Origin: Pseudomonadota bacterium
GTDB lineage: Bacteria > Pseudomonadota > Alphaproteobacteria > Rhizobiales > Xanthobacteraceae
Direction of reading: 5' to 3'
NCBI GenBank assembly: GCA_023387735.1
Contig: JAEWHP010000036.1
Coordinates: 98,776 to 162,775 of the forward strand
Length of the DNA: 64,000 nucleotides
Part shown: one piece after another, positions 1 through 7,666 of the stretch
How the letters are laid out: each line of letters opens with the position of its first letter
Position numbering within the stretch: the stretch's first letter is position 1
Program-made: the position numbers and the translations under genes
Notes under the pieces: generated by a model
What the model was told of the DNA's origin: nothing
Seen by the model: the letters and a program-made list of their open reading frames with translations, nothing else
The model's database searches: none

Positions 1-104
1 TCCGCATCAAAACCGGATTTAGGCATCAAACGTTTCGCTCCCGCTCTGCTTTTTGCCGCAGAGGATAGTGGCCGGCGGATGGTCTGGATAGGCCGCCGTC
101 CGCG
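1..104. other. Left-edge stretch with no recognisable feature
   Basis: No coding region, hairpin or repeat is evident. It is the 3' flank of the minus-strand DUF4239 gene, whose stop codon is at 105-107. Confidence 0.5.
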
Positions 105-863
105 CTACTCGATCTTCGGCAGCACCATGTGCAGATGATGGTTCGAGATCTGCATGAGTCCCTGGAACGGATGGCTGAGATCGACGATCAGAAACAGCGC
201 GCTCGAAACCGAAAGCGCGAACACCAGCGTTGAGGCCACCACGATCAGGCCCGGTTCGGCGAACAGGCTGAAGCTCGCGAAGATCACCACCAGCCAGAAC
301 ACCAGCACCACGAAGAACGGCAGCGGGATCCCGTCGTCACCCTGGGTGAACACCATCAGCCGCGTCCGGCCCATGTCGGTGGTGAGCTGGATGATGCGGG
401 ATTTCAGCGAGATCTGTTCTGGATTGGCGGGATGCAGCCCTTCAACCGCGTTGTAGAAGCGCTCGGCCATCCCGCTGACGACAAAGGCCGATCCGCCGCT
501 CTTGCCCGAGAGGTTCTCCCGCCAGATGCGGGCGGTTGCAGACGGGATGATTTCCCGCAACAGGGTGCGCGCCGCATTAGCTTCCGGCCCATACTTGGTC
601 AGCATCTGGTCGACCAGCACGGCGTTGGTGCCGAGCTGCCGGATGTTGGTGTTCTGGCTGTCATAGGTGTTTTTCGCCGAGGCGATCATCAGGCCGATCA
701 CGAGCGCAGCCAGCGTCGAGAGGAAGCCGGCACTCAGGCGAATCGCCTCCTTGGATCCGCCCTCGAGCTGTTCGGCCGGCAGGACCCGCTTCAGGACCAT
801 GCCCATCGCCACGCCGATCAGGATCGAGATGAAGGAGGCCAGAAACGCGACTGTCGAACTCAT
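105..863 (-). CDS. DUF4239-family integral membrane protein
   Basis: 252 residues. Two hydrophobic helices lie near the N-terminus (about residues 5-25 and 42-62) and two near the C-terminus (about 180-202 and 205-228), flanking a soluble middle of about 110 residues. This is the arrangement of the DUF4239 (bestrophin-like) family of inner-membrane proteins of unknown function. The ATG at 861-863 is the first start, before the hydrophobic segment. Family assignment is from recognition of the overall pattern and cannot be verified here. It is monocistronic, and the next gene is divergent beyond a palindromic repeat. Confidence 0.7.
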   Translation of the reverse strand: MSSTVAFLASFISILIGVAMGMVLKRVLPAEQLEGGSKEAIRLSAGFLSTLAALVIGLMIASAKNTYDSQNTNIRQLGTNAVLVDQMLTKYGPEANAARTLLREIIPSATARIWRENLSGKSGGSAFVVSGMAERFYNAVEGLHPANPEQISLKSRIIQLTTDMGRTRLMVFTQGDDGIPLPFFVVLVFWLVVIFASFSLFAEPGLIVVASTLVFALSVSSALFLIVDLSHPFQGLMQISNHHLHMVLPKIE

Positions 864-892
864 GGGGTCGTCACTCTGTCAGCGATTGCAGC

Positions 893-972
893 GTCATTCC
901 GGGGCGATGCGCAGCATCGAACCCGGAATCTCGAGATTCCGGGTCTGGTGCTAACGCACCAGCCCGGAATGA
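893..972. repeat. Palindromic intergenic repeat, family A, copy 1
   Basis: Begins GTCATTCC and ends GGAATGAC. Between them are a GATGC..GCATC hairpin, a central CCCGGAATCTCGAGATTCCGGG palindrome region (residing at 922-943) and a CTGGTGC..GCACCAG hairpin. The same architecture recurs at 3079, 14435, 21027, 21559, 39104 and 41720. Confidence 0.9.
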
Positions 973-1126
973 CCCAGAACTTCTCGGGGCAGGAACTATT
1001 GCATATCGGGGCAAACGGGCCGCGGCTACCCGCGACGATTTGCTGCGGCGCAACAGATCTGCCGGCGGTGCGTGAACTCAAACAGAACACTTGACCATCG
1101 CTACCCTCCTTGTGTGAGGTGCGCCC

Positions 1127-1546
1127 ATGACCCGAATCCGGCTTTTGCTTTGCATCTTTGCGATATCAATGCCTTCACTGGCCTCGGCCCAGCAGGCCAT
1201 GAAGTTCGAGGAGTCCGCAGCCATGCTTGCGGCGAGCTGCGGCAAGGACATCGACGACAATTGCCGCGGCGTAAATCTCGACGCCACCCGGCTCAGGGAA
1301 TGCCTGAATCGCAACCAGGACGTGGTGTCGGCCAAGTGCAAGGCTGATTATCCCACGGCGCTGAGCGCCATCCAGCAGCGCATCACCGCGCGCACCTCGC
1401 TTGTGAGGCTCTGCAATTGGGAACTGAACAAGTTCTGCGGCGACGTGCGAACCGATCCGGTCAAGGGACTGCAATGCCTGATGGAATCGACAAAGAAGGC
1501 CACCCCGAACTGCAACAAGGCGATCACTGCTGCGGGGTATAACTGA
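1127..1546 (+). CDS. Secreted two-module cysteine-rich repeat protein
   Basis: 139 residues with a signal peptide of about 21 residues (cleavage after ASA). The mature part holds eight cysteines in two modules with identical spacing, C-x7-C-x12-C-x11-C (C38-C71 and C95-C127). This fits the short cysteine-rich repeat of Golgi apparatus protein 1 / Cys_rich_FGFR type found in alphaproteobacterial secreted proteins. The function is unknown; disulfides imply a periplasmic or extracellular location. Its TGA overlaps the ATG of the next gene (TGATG at 1544-1548), so the two are translationally coupled. Confidence 0.8.
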   Translation: MTRIRLLLCIFAISMPSLASAQQAMKFEESAAMLAASCGKDIDDNCRGVNLDATRLRECLNRNQDVVSAKCKADYPTALSAIQQRITARTSLVRLCNWELNKFCGDVRTDPVKGLQCLMESTKKATPNCNKAITAAGYN

Positions 1547-2214
1547 TGCGTTCGGTGAAGAGGGGGATGCGGGACATCGGCCTGTTGCTCGGCGCCCTGT
1601 CCGTGCTGGCCTGGCCGACGGCGGCGGCCCGCGCGCAGGCGATATCGACTGCTGATATCATCGAGAAGCTTGCTTCCGGCGAGGAAGTGGATCTCGACCT
1701 CGCCGCCCTGCGCCAGCAGGCCGCCGAACGCATCAAGGCGAGGGCGGATGCGCAGCCGCAAAAGCGGCCGCCGATCGCGCCGCAACTATCAAAACTGCCG
1801 CAGGTCCGCTTCGACATCGTGTTCGACCCGGATTCTTCCCTGGTCCGGCCGGCCTCCTACCAGACCGTCGGCAGCATCGCCGACGCGCTGACCGATCCGA
1901 AATTGCGGCCCTATCGCTATCTGATCGTCGATCACGTCGAATCCGCCGGGCGCCGCGACCACAATTTGATCCTGAGCCAGCGGCGCGCCGATTCGCTCCG
2001 GGATGTGCTGATCAACACCTTCAAGGTGGCGCCGAAGCGGCTGCAGGCGCTTGGCCTCGGCGAGGAACAGTTGCAGGATACCAGTCGTCCGGCCGCGCCA
2101 GCCAATGCGCGCGTCCAGATCATCGCGATCGGAAAGTTCGAGACCGAGCCGGCCAAGCCGGCAACGCCGGCCGCGCCGGGGCAGAAGGGTGCGGCGAAGA
2201 AAAAGAAAAGCTGA
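1546..2214 (+). CDS. OmpA-like domain lipoprotein-free periplasmic protein
   Basis: 222 residues with a signal peptide to about residue 31 (ARAQA). It has an OmpA C-terminal peptidoglycan-binding-type domain at about 92-205, seen from the VRFDIVFDPDSS strand, the DHVESAG segment and the LSQRRADSLRDVL helix. The C-terminal tail is Ala/Pro/Lys-rich. The usual HTD of the family reads DHVES here, so peptidoglycan binding may be altered. The start overlaps the preceding stop by one base. Its partner is the cysteine-rich secreted protein upstream, suggesting a joint envelope role. Confidence 0.8.
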   Translation: MRSVKRGMRDIGLLLGALSVLAWPTAAARAQAISTADIIEKLASGEEVDLDLAALRQQAAERIKARADAQPQKRPPIAPQLSKLPQVRFDIVFDPDSSLVRPASYQTVGSIADALTDPKLRPYRYLIVDHVESAGRRDHNLILSQRRADSLRDVLINTFKVAPKRLQALGLGEEQLQDTSRPAAPANARVQIIAIGKFETEPAKPATPAAPGQKGAAKKKKS

Positions 2215-2254
2215 ACGCCGAGGGCCCGGCACAACGGGCCAGGGGAGGCGCCCG

Positions 2255-3058
2255 ATGCTCAATCGAATCCTGCCGGGAATGGCCGGCATTGTCCTGGGGA
2301 TCTCAATCATGACCGCCACGCCCGCCGGCGCCGATGCGCTGAAAGACGAGATCGCGCCGACCGGCAAGTTGCGGGTGGCGATCGCGATCAGCCCGGCCGG
2401 CGGCGCATTCTGGTCGACCAAAACCGAAACCGGCTATGCCGGTGTCCCGGTCGATCTCGGCCGCGAGATGGCGGCGCAGCTCGGCGTGCCCGTCGAATAT
2501 GTCGCGCATCAGAACTCGGGCCAGATCGTCGACGCCACTTCGAAGGGAACCTGGGACGTCACCTTCCTGCCGAAGGACCCCGAACGGGAGGGGCGGATGT
2601 CGTTCGGCCCGATCTATGAGGTCGCCGACGCCACCTACATCACCAAACCGGGTTCGACGGTGACGAATTTTGCAACCCTCGACCAGCCCGGGACAAAAGT
2701 CGCGGCCGTCAACAACACGACCACCATGCGCGGCGCGATCGTTCATCTGAAGAACGCCAAGGTGACGGGCTATCAGAGCTACGACGAAATCTTCGGCATG
2801 CTATCGAAGGGCGAGGTCGATGCGTTCGCGCTGTCGCGCGACCAGCTCAATGCGATGGCGAAGAAGATTCCGGGCACGCGCGTGCTCGACGAGACCTTCA
2901 AGCAGACCGTGACGGCGGTAGCCGTGCCGCCCGATCACCCGCAGTCGCTGGCGTTCGTGGTGAAGTTCATGAACGAAGCGGTAGCCAGCGGCATGCTGCG
3001 CAAGGCCTATGACAATAACGGCCTGAAGGACCGGCCGGTGCGAACGCAGACGAAGTAG
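2255..3058 (+). CDS. Periplasmic solute-binding protein, family 3 (orphan ABC transporter SBP)
   Basis: 267 residues. The ATG at 2255 is chosen because AGGGGAGG (2241-2248) sits 6 bases upstream and a signal peptide of about 26 residues follows (ending AGADA). The fold is that of SBP_bac_3 / polar amino-acid-binding proteins (GKLRVAIA start, GVPVDLGREMAAQLG, later VDAFALSRDQ). No permease or ATPase gene lies next to it, so its transporter partner is elsewhere or it has another role. It is 40 bp downstream of the OmpA-like gene and may share its transcript. Confidence 0.8.
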   Translation: MLNRILPGMAGIVLGISIMTATPAGADALKDEIAPTGKLRVAIAISPAGGAFWSTKTETGYAGVPVDLGREMAAQLGVPVEYVAHQNSGQIVDATSKGTWDVTFLPKDPEREGRMSFGPIYEVADATYITKPGSTVTNFATLDQPGTKVAAVNNTTTMRGAIVHLKNAKVTGYQSYDEIFGMLSKGEVDAFALSRDQLNAMAKKIPGTRVLDETFKQTVTAVAVPPDHPQSLAFVVKFMNEAVASGMLRKAYDNNGLKDRPVRTQTK

Positions 3059-3078
3059 AGGCTGTCCGACTATCCGCC

Positions 3079-3181
3079 GTCATTCCGGGGCGATGCGAAG
3101 CATCGAGCCCGGAATCCATTTAGCCGCAGCGCAAGGTGTGAGATGGATTCCGGGTTCGCGCTTTGCGCGCCCCGGAATGAC
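3079..3181. repeat. Palindromic intergenic repeat, family A, copy 2
   Basis: Starts GTCATTCCGGGGCGATGC and ends CGCCCCGGAATGAC-type, with two hairpin arms. The centre differs from copy 1: ATGGATTCCGGG replaces the TCTCGAGA core, as in copy 6 at 39104. It lies in the 596-bp gap between the binding-protein and transporter genes. Confidence 0.85.
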
Positions 3182-3316
3182 GAGGAGGGGACGGCGAGCG
3201 CCAACTTATGAGCAGCTGCACAAATTGAGGGCATTGCGCCTCTGGCGGCACACCTGCGGCGCGACGATAATCCGTTGCAATCACGAACCTTTTTGCTGCA
3301 ACTGGCAAATCCCCGG

Positions 3317-3333
3317 TTGGCACATTGATTGCT
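3317..3333 (+). promoter_or_regulatory. Sigma-54 (-24/-12) promoter for the formate/nitrite transporter
   Basis: TTGGCAC-ATTGA-TTGCT matches the RpoN consensus TGGCAC-N5-TTGC exactly. It lies about 322 bp before the transporter ATG, giving a transcript leader of roughly 310 nt. A TTGCA..TGCAA inverted repeat lies just upstream (about 3273-3303) where an enhancer-binding protein could sit. The rest of the gap (3182-3316 and 3334-3654) shows no gene. Confidence 0.7.
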
Positions 3334-3654
3334 TAATCGGTCCTCAGTCAATGACGACTGCCGTCCTACGGATTGCCGAAGCCAGCGTTGGCAAAGGCGC
3401 AGGGATTGGGTGACCTCGCCGAGGCGCCCGGAGCAGTCATCGGGACCATTTCCCAGGAAAATCTATCCCGGAAAGCTTGCGCATCTCTGTCTCCGATCGA
3501 GCGTGACTTTGTTTCCGCGACGCCGACGTAGAACTCAGCTGTTCTGCGCACGCGTCGCATCGGCCGCGCCAGGACGGTTTGCCTCTCACTTTCATCAGCG
3601 TGGGCCACGTTTGCCGGCGCTCGCTTCTAATCCTGCTGAACAAGGGGAACTGGA

Positions 3655-4506
3655 ATGGCCTATCTCGCGCCTTCGGAATTCGTGACCAAGATGGTCGACG
3701 CCGGAGAATCCAAGATCTTCATGTCGACGCGCGATACGGTCATCCGCGCCTACATGGCCGGAGCGATCCTCGCGCTTGCCGCGGCGTTTGCGATCACCAT
3801 CAACGTGCAGACCGGCGTGCCGATCGTCGGCGCCGCGCTGTTTCCGGTCGGCTTCTGCATGCTGTACCTGCTCGGCTTCGACCTGCTGACCGGCGTGTTC
3901 GTGCTGGCGCCGCTCGCGCTGATCGACAAGCGACCGGGCGTGACGCTCCGCGGCGTGCTGCGCAATTGGGGCCTCGTCTTCATCGGCAATTTCGCCGGCG
4001 CCTTCACGGTCGCCGTGATGATGTCGATCGTGTTCACCTTCGGCTGGTCGCAGCCGCCGGACAAGGTCGGCCAGGTGATCGGCACCATCGGCGAGAGCCG
4101 TACCGTCGGCTATGCCGATCATGGCGCCGCCGGCATGCTCACGCTTTTCGTCCGCGGCATGCTCTGCAACTGGATGGTTTCCGCCGGCGTGGTCGGTGCG
4201 ATGATTTCCACCCATGTCAGCGGCAAGGTGATCGCGATGTGGATGCCGATCATGCTGTTCTTCTTCATGACCTTCGAGCATTCCATCGTGAACATGTTCC
4301 TGTTTCCGTCGGGACTCCTGCTCGGCGGCAAGTTCACCTGGTGGGATTACCTGATCTGGAACGAGATCCCGACCGTGGTCGGCAACCTCGTCGGCGGCCT
4401 CGCCTTCACCGGACTGACGCTGTACGCGACCCATGTCAGGACCGGCCCGTCGCGCAACGCGTCGGCTGCGCCGTCCTCGCGCCAGCCGTCGCGTATCGCC
4501 GCTTGA
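3655..4506 (+). CDS. Formate/nitrite transporter (FNT) family channel
   Basis: 283 residues with about six hydrophobic segments. Hallmarks of the FNT family include the FEHSIVNMF segment carrying the pore histidine (H209 in FocA) and GFDLLTGVF in the first half. It moves formate or nitrite across the inner membrane. The nitrogen-type sigma-54 promoter upstream and the adjacent kinase/phosphatase gene favour nitrite or another nitrogen anion as substrate, but that is inference. The ATG has an upstream AAGGGGAA. Confidence 0.9.
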   Translation: MAYLAPSEFVTKMVDAGESKIFMSTRDTVIRAYMAGAILALAAAFAITINVQTGVPIVGAALFPVGFCMLYLLGFDLLTGVFVLAPLALIDKRPGVTLRGVLRNWGLVFIGNFAGAFTVAVMMSIVFTFGWSQPPDKVGQVIGTIGESRTVGYADHGAAGMLTLFVRGMLCNWMVSAGVVGAMISTHVSGKVIAMWMPIMLFFFMTFEHSIVNMFLFPSGLLLGGKFTWWDYLIWNEIPTVVGNLVGGLAFTGLTLYATHVRTGPSRNASAAPSSRQPSRIAA

Positions 4507-4519
4507 TCTCAAGGCGAAG

Positions 4520-4551
4520 ATGGGCCTCTCCTCGCAACGAGAGAGGCCCAT
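4520..4551 (+). terminator. Intergenic hairpin between transporter and kinase genes
   Basis: Perfect 11-bp stem ATGGGCCTCTC / GAGAGGCCCAT with a 10-nt loop. No U-run follows, so it may be an RNA-stabilising or partial attenuation structure rather than a full terminator. The next start codon is 18 bp away. Confidence 0.5.
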
Positions 4552-4568
4552 TGCACTGAAGGCCGGGA

Positions 4569-6305
4569 ATGCCGCGCGCGCTGAAAATATCGGTCGGGCA
4601 ATATTCCGATAAGGGCGCCAAGGAAACCAACCAGGATTTCCATGGCGTCCTGATCCCGGACGAGCCGTTGCTCAGCCTCAAGGGCATTTCCATCGCGCTG
4701 GCCGACGGCATCAGCACCAGCAAGGTCAGCCGGGTCGCCGCGGAATCGGCGGTGAAGGGGTTCTTCACCGACTATTACTGCACCTCCGAATCCTGGTCGG
4801 TGCGGACGTCAGCCCAGCGCGTGCTGGAGGCGACCAATTCATGGCTGCACGCGCAGACGCGCAGCCAGTACGCCTACGACCGGGACCGGGGCTACGTCTG
4901 CACGTTCTCCGCGCTGGTCATCAAGTCGACCACCGGGCACATCTTTCACGTCGGCGACAGCCGGATCTATCGCCTGTCCGGCAACTCGCTCGAACAGCTG
5001 ACCAACGACCACCGCGTCGTCGTCTCGCCCGAGCAGAGCTATCTCGGCCGGGCGCTCGGCGCCAATTCGCAGGTCGAGATCGATTACCTGACGTTCAAGG
5101 TCGAACCCGGCGACATCTTCCTGCTGGCGACCGACGGCATCTACGAGCATGTCGCCGACCGCGTGATGGCCAGGGTCATCAAGGATTCTGCCGGCGATCT
5201 GGACCGCGCCGCCCGGGACATCGCCGAACTGGCGTTCGGACTGGGCAGCAAGGACAACCTCACCGTCCAGATCGTCTGCGTCGACGAATTGCCCGACGGC
5301 GAAGCCAGCGAAGTGTTCGCGCAACCGCAGGAGTTGCCGCTGCCGCCGCTCCTGGAGGCGAGGGCGGTGTTCGACGGCTACCGGATCGTGCGCGAACTGC
5401 ACGGCTCCAGCCGCAGCCACATTTATCTCGCCGTCGACATCGAGACCGAGGCCGTCGTTGCCATCAAGATCCCGTCGATCGACCTGCGCGAGGACCCCGA
5501 TTACCTGAAGCGCTTCATGATGGAGGAGTGGGTGGCGCGGCGCATCGACAGCCCGCATGTGCTCAAACCCTGCCTGCTGCAGCGCAAGCGCAATTTCCTG
5601 TACGTCGTCACCGAATACATCGACGGACAGACGCTGGCGCAATGGATGATCGACAACCCGAAGCCGAGCCTCGAGACGGTGCGCGATATCGTCGAGCAAA
5701 TTGCAAAAGGCCTGCGCGCCTTCCACCGCAAGGAAATGCTGCATCAGGACATCCGTCCGGCAAACATCATGATCGACACCACTGGAACGGTGAAGATCAT
5801 CGATTTCGGCTCGACCATGGTTCCGGGCGTCGTCGAGGCCGCGCCGTCCGGCGACCGCAATGACATTCTCGGTACGCAGCAGTTCACCGCGCCCGAGTAC
5901 TTCCTCGGCGAACCCGCCACCTCGCGCTCCGACCTGTTTTCGCTCGGCGTCATCACCTACCAGCTGCTGACGGGAAAACTGCCCTACGGTGGACAGATCG
6001 CAAACGCGCGGACGCGGTCGCAGTTCAACGGGCTGGTCTACCGTCCGGCCTCGCACGCCGACCGCGACGTGCCGCAATGGATCGACGGCGCGCTGGAGAA
6101 GGCGGTCCATCCCAACCCCCACAAGCGCTACGACAGCCTGTCGGAATTCCTGTTCGACCTGCGCCATCCCAACGTAAGATATCTATCGACGTCATCGATA
6201 CCGCTGATCGAGCGCAACCCGCTGCTGTTCTGGAAATGCACGACGATCGCACTGGCTCTGGCAGTGATCGTGCTGCTCGCGATGCAGCACGGGATGCACA
6301 GATAG
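4569..6305 (+). CDS. Bifunctional PP2C phosphatase / Ser-Thr protein kinase, membrane anchored
   Basis: 578 residues. Residues 1-240 are a PP2C domain with the metal-binding motifs NQDF, ADGIS, HVGDSRIYRL, LATDGIYEH and SKDNLTV. Residues about 268-530 are a protein kinase with VAIK lysine K300, the catalytic loop HQDIRPAN (H392, D394, N399) and DFG as DFGST. One transmembrane helix (about 553-572) anchors it at the C-terminus, so both catalytic domains face the cytoplasm. Proteins of this architecture occur in nitrate/nitrite assimilation clusters of Bradyrhizobium relatives, which fits the upstream transporter. All catalytic residues are present in both domains. Confidence 0.93.
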   Translation: MPRALKISVGQYSDKGAKETNQDFHGVLIPDEPLLSLKGISIALADGISTSKVSRVAAESAVKGFFTDYYCTSESWSVRTSAQRVLEATNSWLHAQTRSQYAYDRDRGYVCTFSALVIKSTTGHIFHVGDSRIYRLSGNSLEQLTNDHRVVVSPEQSYLGRALGANSQVEIDYLTFKVEPGDIFLLATDGIYEHVADRVMARVIKDSAGDLDRAARDIAELAFGLGSKDNLTVQIVCVDELPDGEASEVFAQPQELPLPPLLEARAVFDGYRIVRELHGSSRSHIYLAVDIETEAVVAIKIPSIDLREDPDYLKRFMMEEWVARRIDSPHVLKPCLLQRKRNFLYVVTEYIDGQTLAQWMIDNPKPSLETVRDIVEQIAKGLRAFHRKEMLHQDIRPANIMIDTTGTVKIIDFGSTMVPGVVEAAPSGDRNDILGTQQFTAPEYFLGEPATSRSDLFSLGVITYQLLTGKLPYGGQIANARTRSQFNGLVYRPASHADRDVPQWIDGALEKAVHPNPHKRYDSLSEFLFDLRHPNVRYLSTSSIPLIERNPLLFWKCTTIALALAVIVLLAMQHGMHR

Positions 6306-6397
6306 TTCCGTCATGCCCGGCGAAGGCGAGGCATCCAGCAATCCGCGGCCCCAGTTCGCTTCTCAATAGGCAAAGAGCTTTAGGCGCGTCATCAAGC

Positions 6398-6424
6398 AAA
6401 ACCCCGGCACGAGGCCGGGGCTTT
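6398..6424. terminator. Rho-independent terminator, probably bidirectional
   Basis: CCCCGGC (6402-6408) pairs with GCCGGGG (6414-6420). A-rich and T-rich flanks lie on the two sides (AAA..CTTT), between the convergent kinase and GYD genes. Confidence 0.8.
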
Positions 6425-6445
6425 GTGCTGAGATATGAAGCTCGC

Positions 6446-6736
6446 TTACAGGGATGCAACGATCGTCTTGTAGTCGCTCTCTGGAAACGCCCGACAAGTC
6501 TGCGACCGTACAAAACCGAGCGCCGCGGTCCCCAGGGCGAGCTTTGCGACTACCTCGTCGTTCGGAGCTTCAACAATGGACACGGCATCATACTGGCCCG
6601 TGACGAGGTAAAAGGCTTTCAACTCGGCACCTGCATCGCGGAAGCGCTGCTTTGCCGCTTCGAGGCGCTTTGGCCCGTCCTTGATCGACTCGGCACCCTT
6701 TTGAGTGAAGTTGATGAGGGAGATATAGGTGGGCAT
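6446..6736 (-). CDS. GYD-domain protein
   Basis: 96 residues, full length for the GYD family. The name-giving motif appears as GQYDAVSIVEAP, and the N-terminus MPTYISLINFTQKG is typical. These small cytoplasmic proteins have a ferredoxin-like fold; no activity is established. A perfect FixK-type box lies 80 bp upstream, suggesting induction under low oxygen. Confidence 0.85.
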   Translation of the reverse strand: MPTYISLINFTQKGAESIKDGPKRLEAAKQRFRDAGAELKAFYLVTGQYDAVSIVEAPNDEVVAKLALGTAALGFVRSQTCRAFPESDYKTIVASL

Positions 6737-6815
6737 GGATGACCTCCATCGTTAAGAGTGAGCATCCCGGTGTGGGCGAAACAGTCGACCGGATAACGCA
6801 GGCAGAATGTCTGTC

Positions 6816-6829
6816 TTGATCTAGATCAA
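6816..6829 (-). promoter_or_regulatory. FixK/FNR-type box upstream of the GYD gene
   Basis: TTGATCTAGATCAA is a perfect dyad of the form TTGAT-N4-ATCAA. Its centre (6822.5) is about 86 bp before the GYD start codon. A class-II activator position (-41.5) would put transcription start near 6781 with a leader of about 45 nt. Confidence 0.75.
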
Positions 6830-6984
6830 CACGCCGGGACTGTTTGTCGGCCGTCGATGATGGGCAAATCCGGGGCCTCCGCATGTGAGCTGTGGCGGAC
6901 AAGCCGCCGTCCGCCTTGCCAACTGTGATTGCGAACTGCGTCGCATTCGGCGCAAGCGTAATTCGTATGTGTGAACTGCGACCG

Positions 6985-7485
6985 ATCAACCCGTCGGGCA
7001 AATCACCAAAATCCTGTCGAGTCCATCGCGCAAAAATATTCCGCTCGCGCCGTCGGGCAAATCAGTGATTTAACTTCGCGCGTCTCACGGCAGATGAGGG
7101 GCGTTGGCCATCGTCACGAACGTGCGGTGAGATGCGGTGGACGCGAGAGCTGCGACTGACGAGTGCGGCTCGAGCGTACGGCGAAGTCGTGTGGTCCTGA
7201 CGTCGCGGTGCTGGCGTCAAGTTCCTGGGAAGCAAGCTTCTTGGGAGCGACAGTGGCAAAAGAGCCGTTCACTGGGGAGAGCACGAAGTAAGCCGTAAAG
7301 CCACTGCGCAGGGAAGGCCGGGATGCTCCCGCTGACCTGTATGCTCGTGTGCGCGTCTTTAGTGCGCAAATTGCACACGAGACCGCGGGTGCAGCGCGCA
7401 CCCGGTCTTCCCTGCGCCCTCTGAGTTTGAGAGAGGGCCAACGAAATGCAAACCTCGGGCAAATCATGTCGCGAGAACGAAGCAT
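6985..7485 (+). repeat. Roughly 500-bp dispersed element, copy 1
   Basis: Matches the reverse complement of 38520-39035 over nearly its whole length. It starts with two direct copies of CGTCGGGCAAATCA about 55 bp apart (6989 and 7044). It continues through GTCTCACGGCAGATGAGGGG, GTACGGCGAAGTCGTGTGGT, GCACGAAGTAAGCCGTAAAG and a GACCGCGGGTGC/GCACCCGGTC hairpin, and ends near a third GGGCAAATCA. It carries no convincing gene. Together with a family-B repeat it fills the 930-bp gap between the GYD and phaZ genes. Confidence 0.85.
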
Positions 7486-7496
7486 CATATTCAGTT

Positions 7497-7614
7497 GTCA
7501 TCCCCGCCTTGTGCGCAATTGCGCACTGGGGCGGGGATCCAGTATTCCAGAGACAGCAGTGATTGAACCGATGAGCCGCGGCGTACTGGGTCCCCCGCCT
7601 TCGCGGGGGATGAC
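7497..7614. repeat. Palindromic intergenic repeat, family B, copy 1
   Basis: Outer arms GTCATCCCCGCC / GCGGGGGATGAC with GGATCCAGTA and GCGTACTGGG inside. A second copy lies at 43252-43350 with the same GATTGA.CCGATG segment in its centre. Confidence 0.85.
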
Positions 7615-7666
7615 AGTTGCGTGTGGAGCGGCACCGTCGATCACAACAACACGGGCGCGAATGCCC

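Noticed and set aside
3334..3654. ANTAR-type two-hairpin antitermination signal in the transporter leader
   Set aside because: I could only find weak stems such as GCCA/TGGC and no pair of hexaloops with the expected A and G positions.
7062..7501. Small open frames within the 500-bp element (both strands)
   Set aside because: The frames are not kept between the two copies because of indels, so the element itself is the conserved unit.
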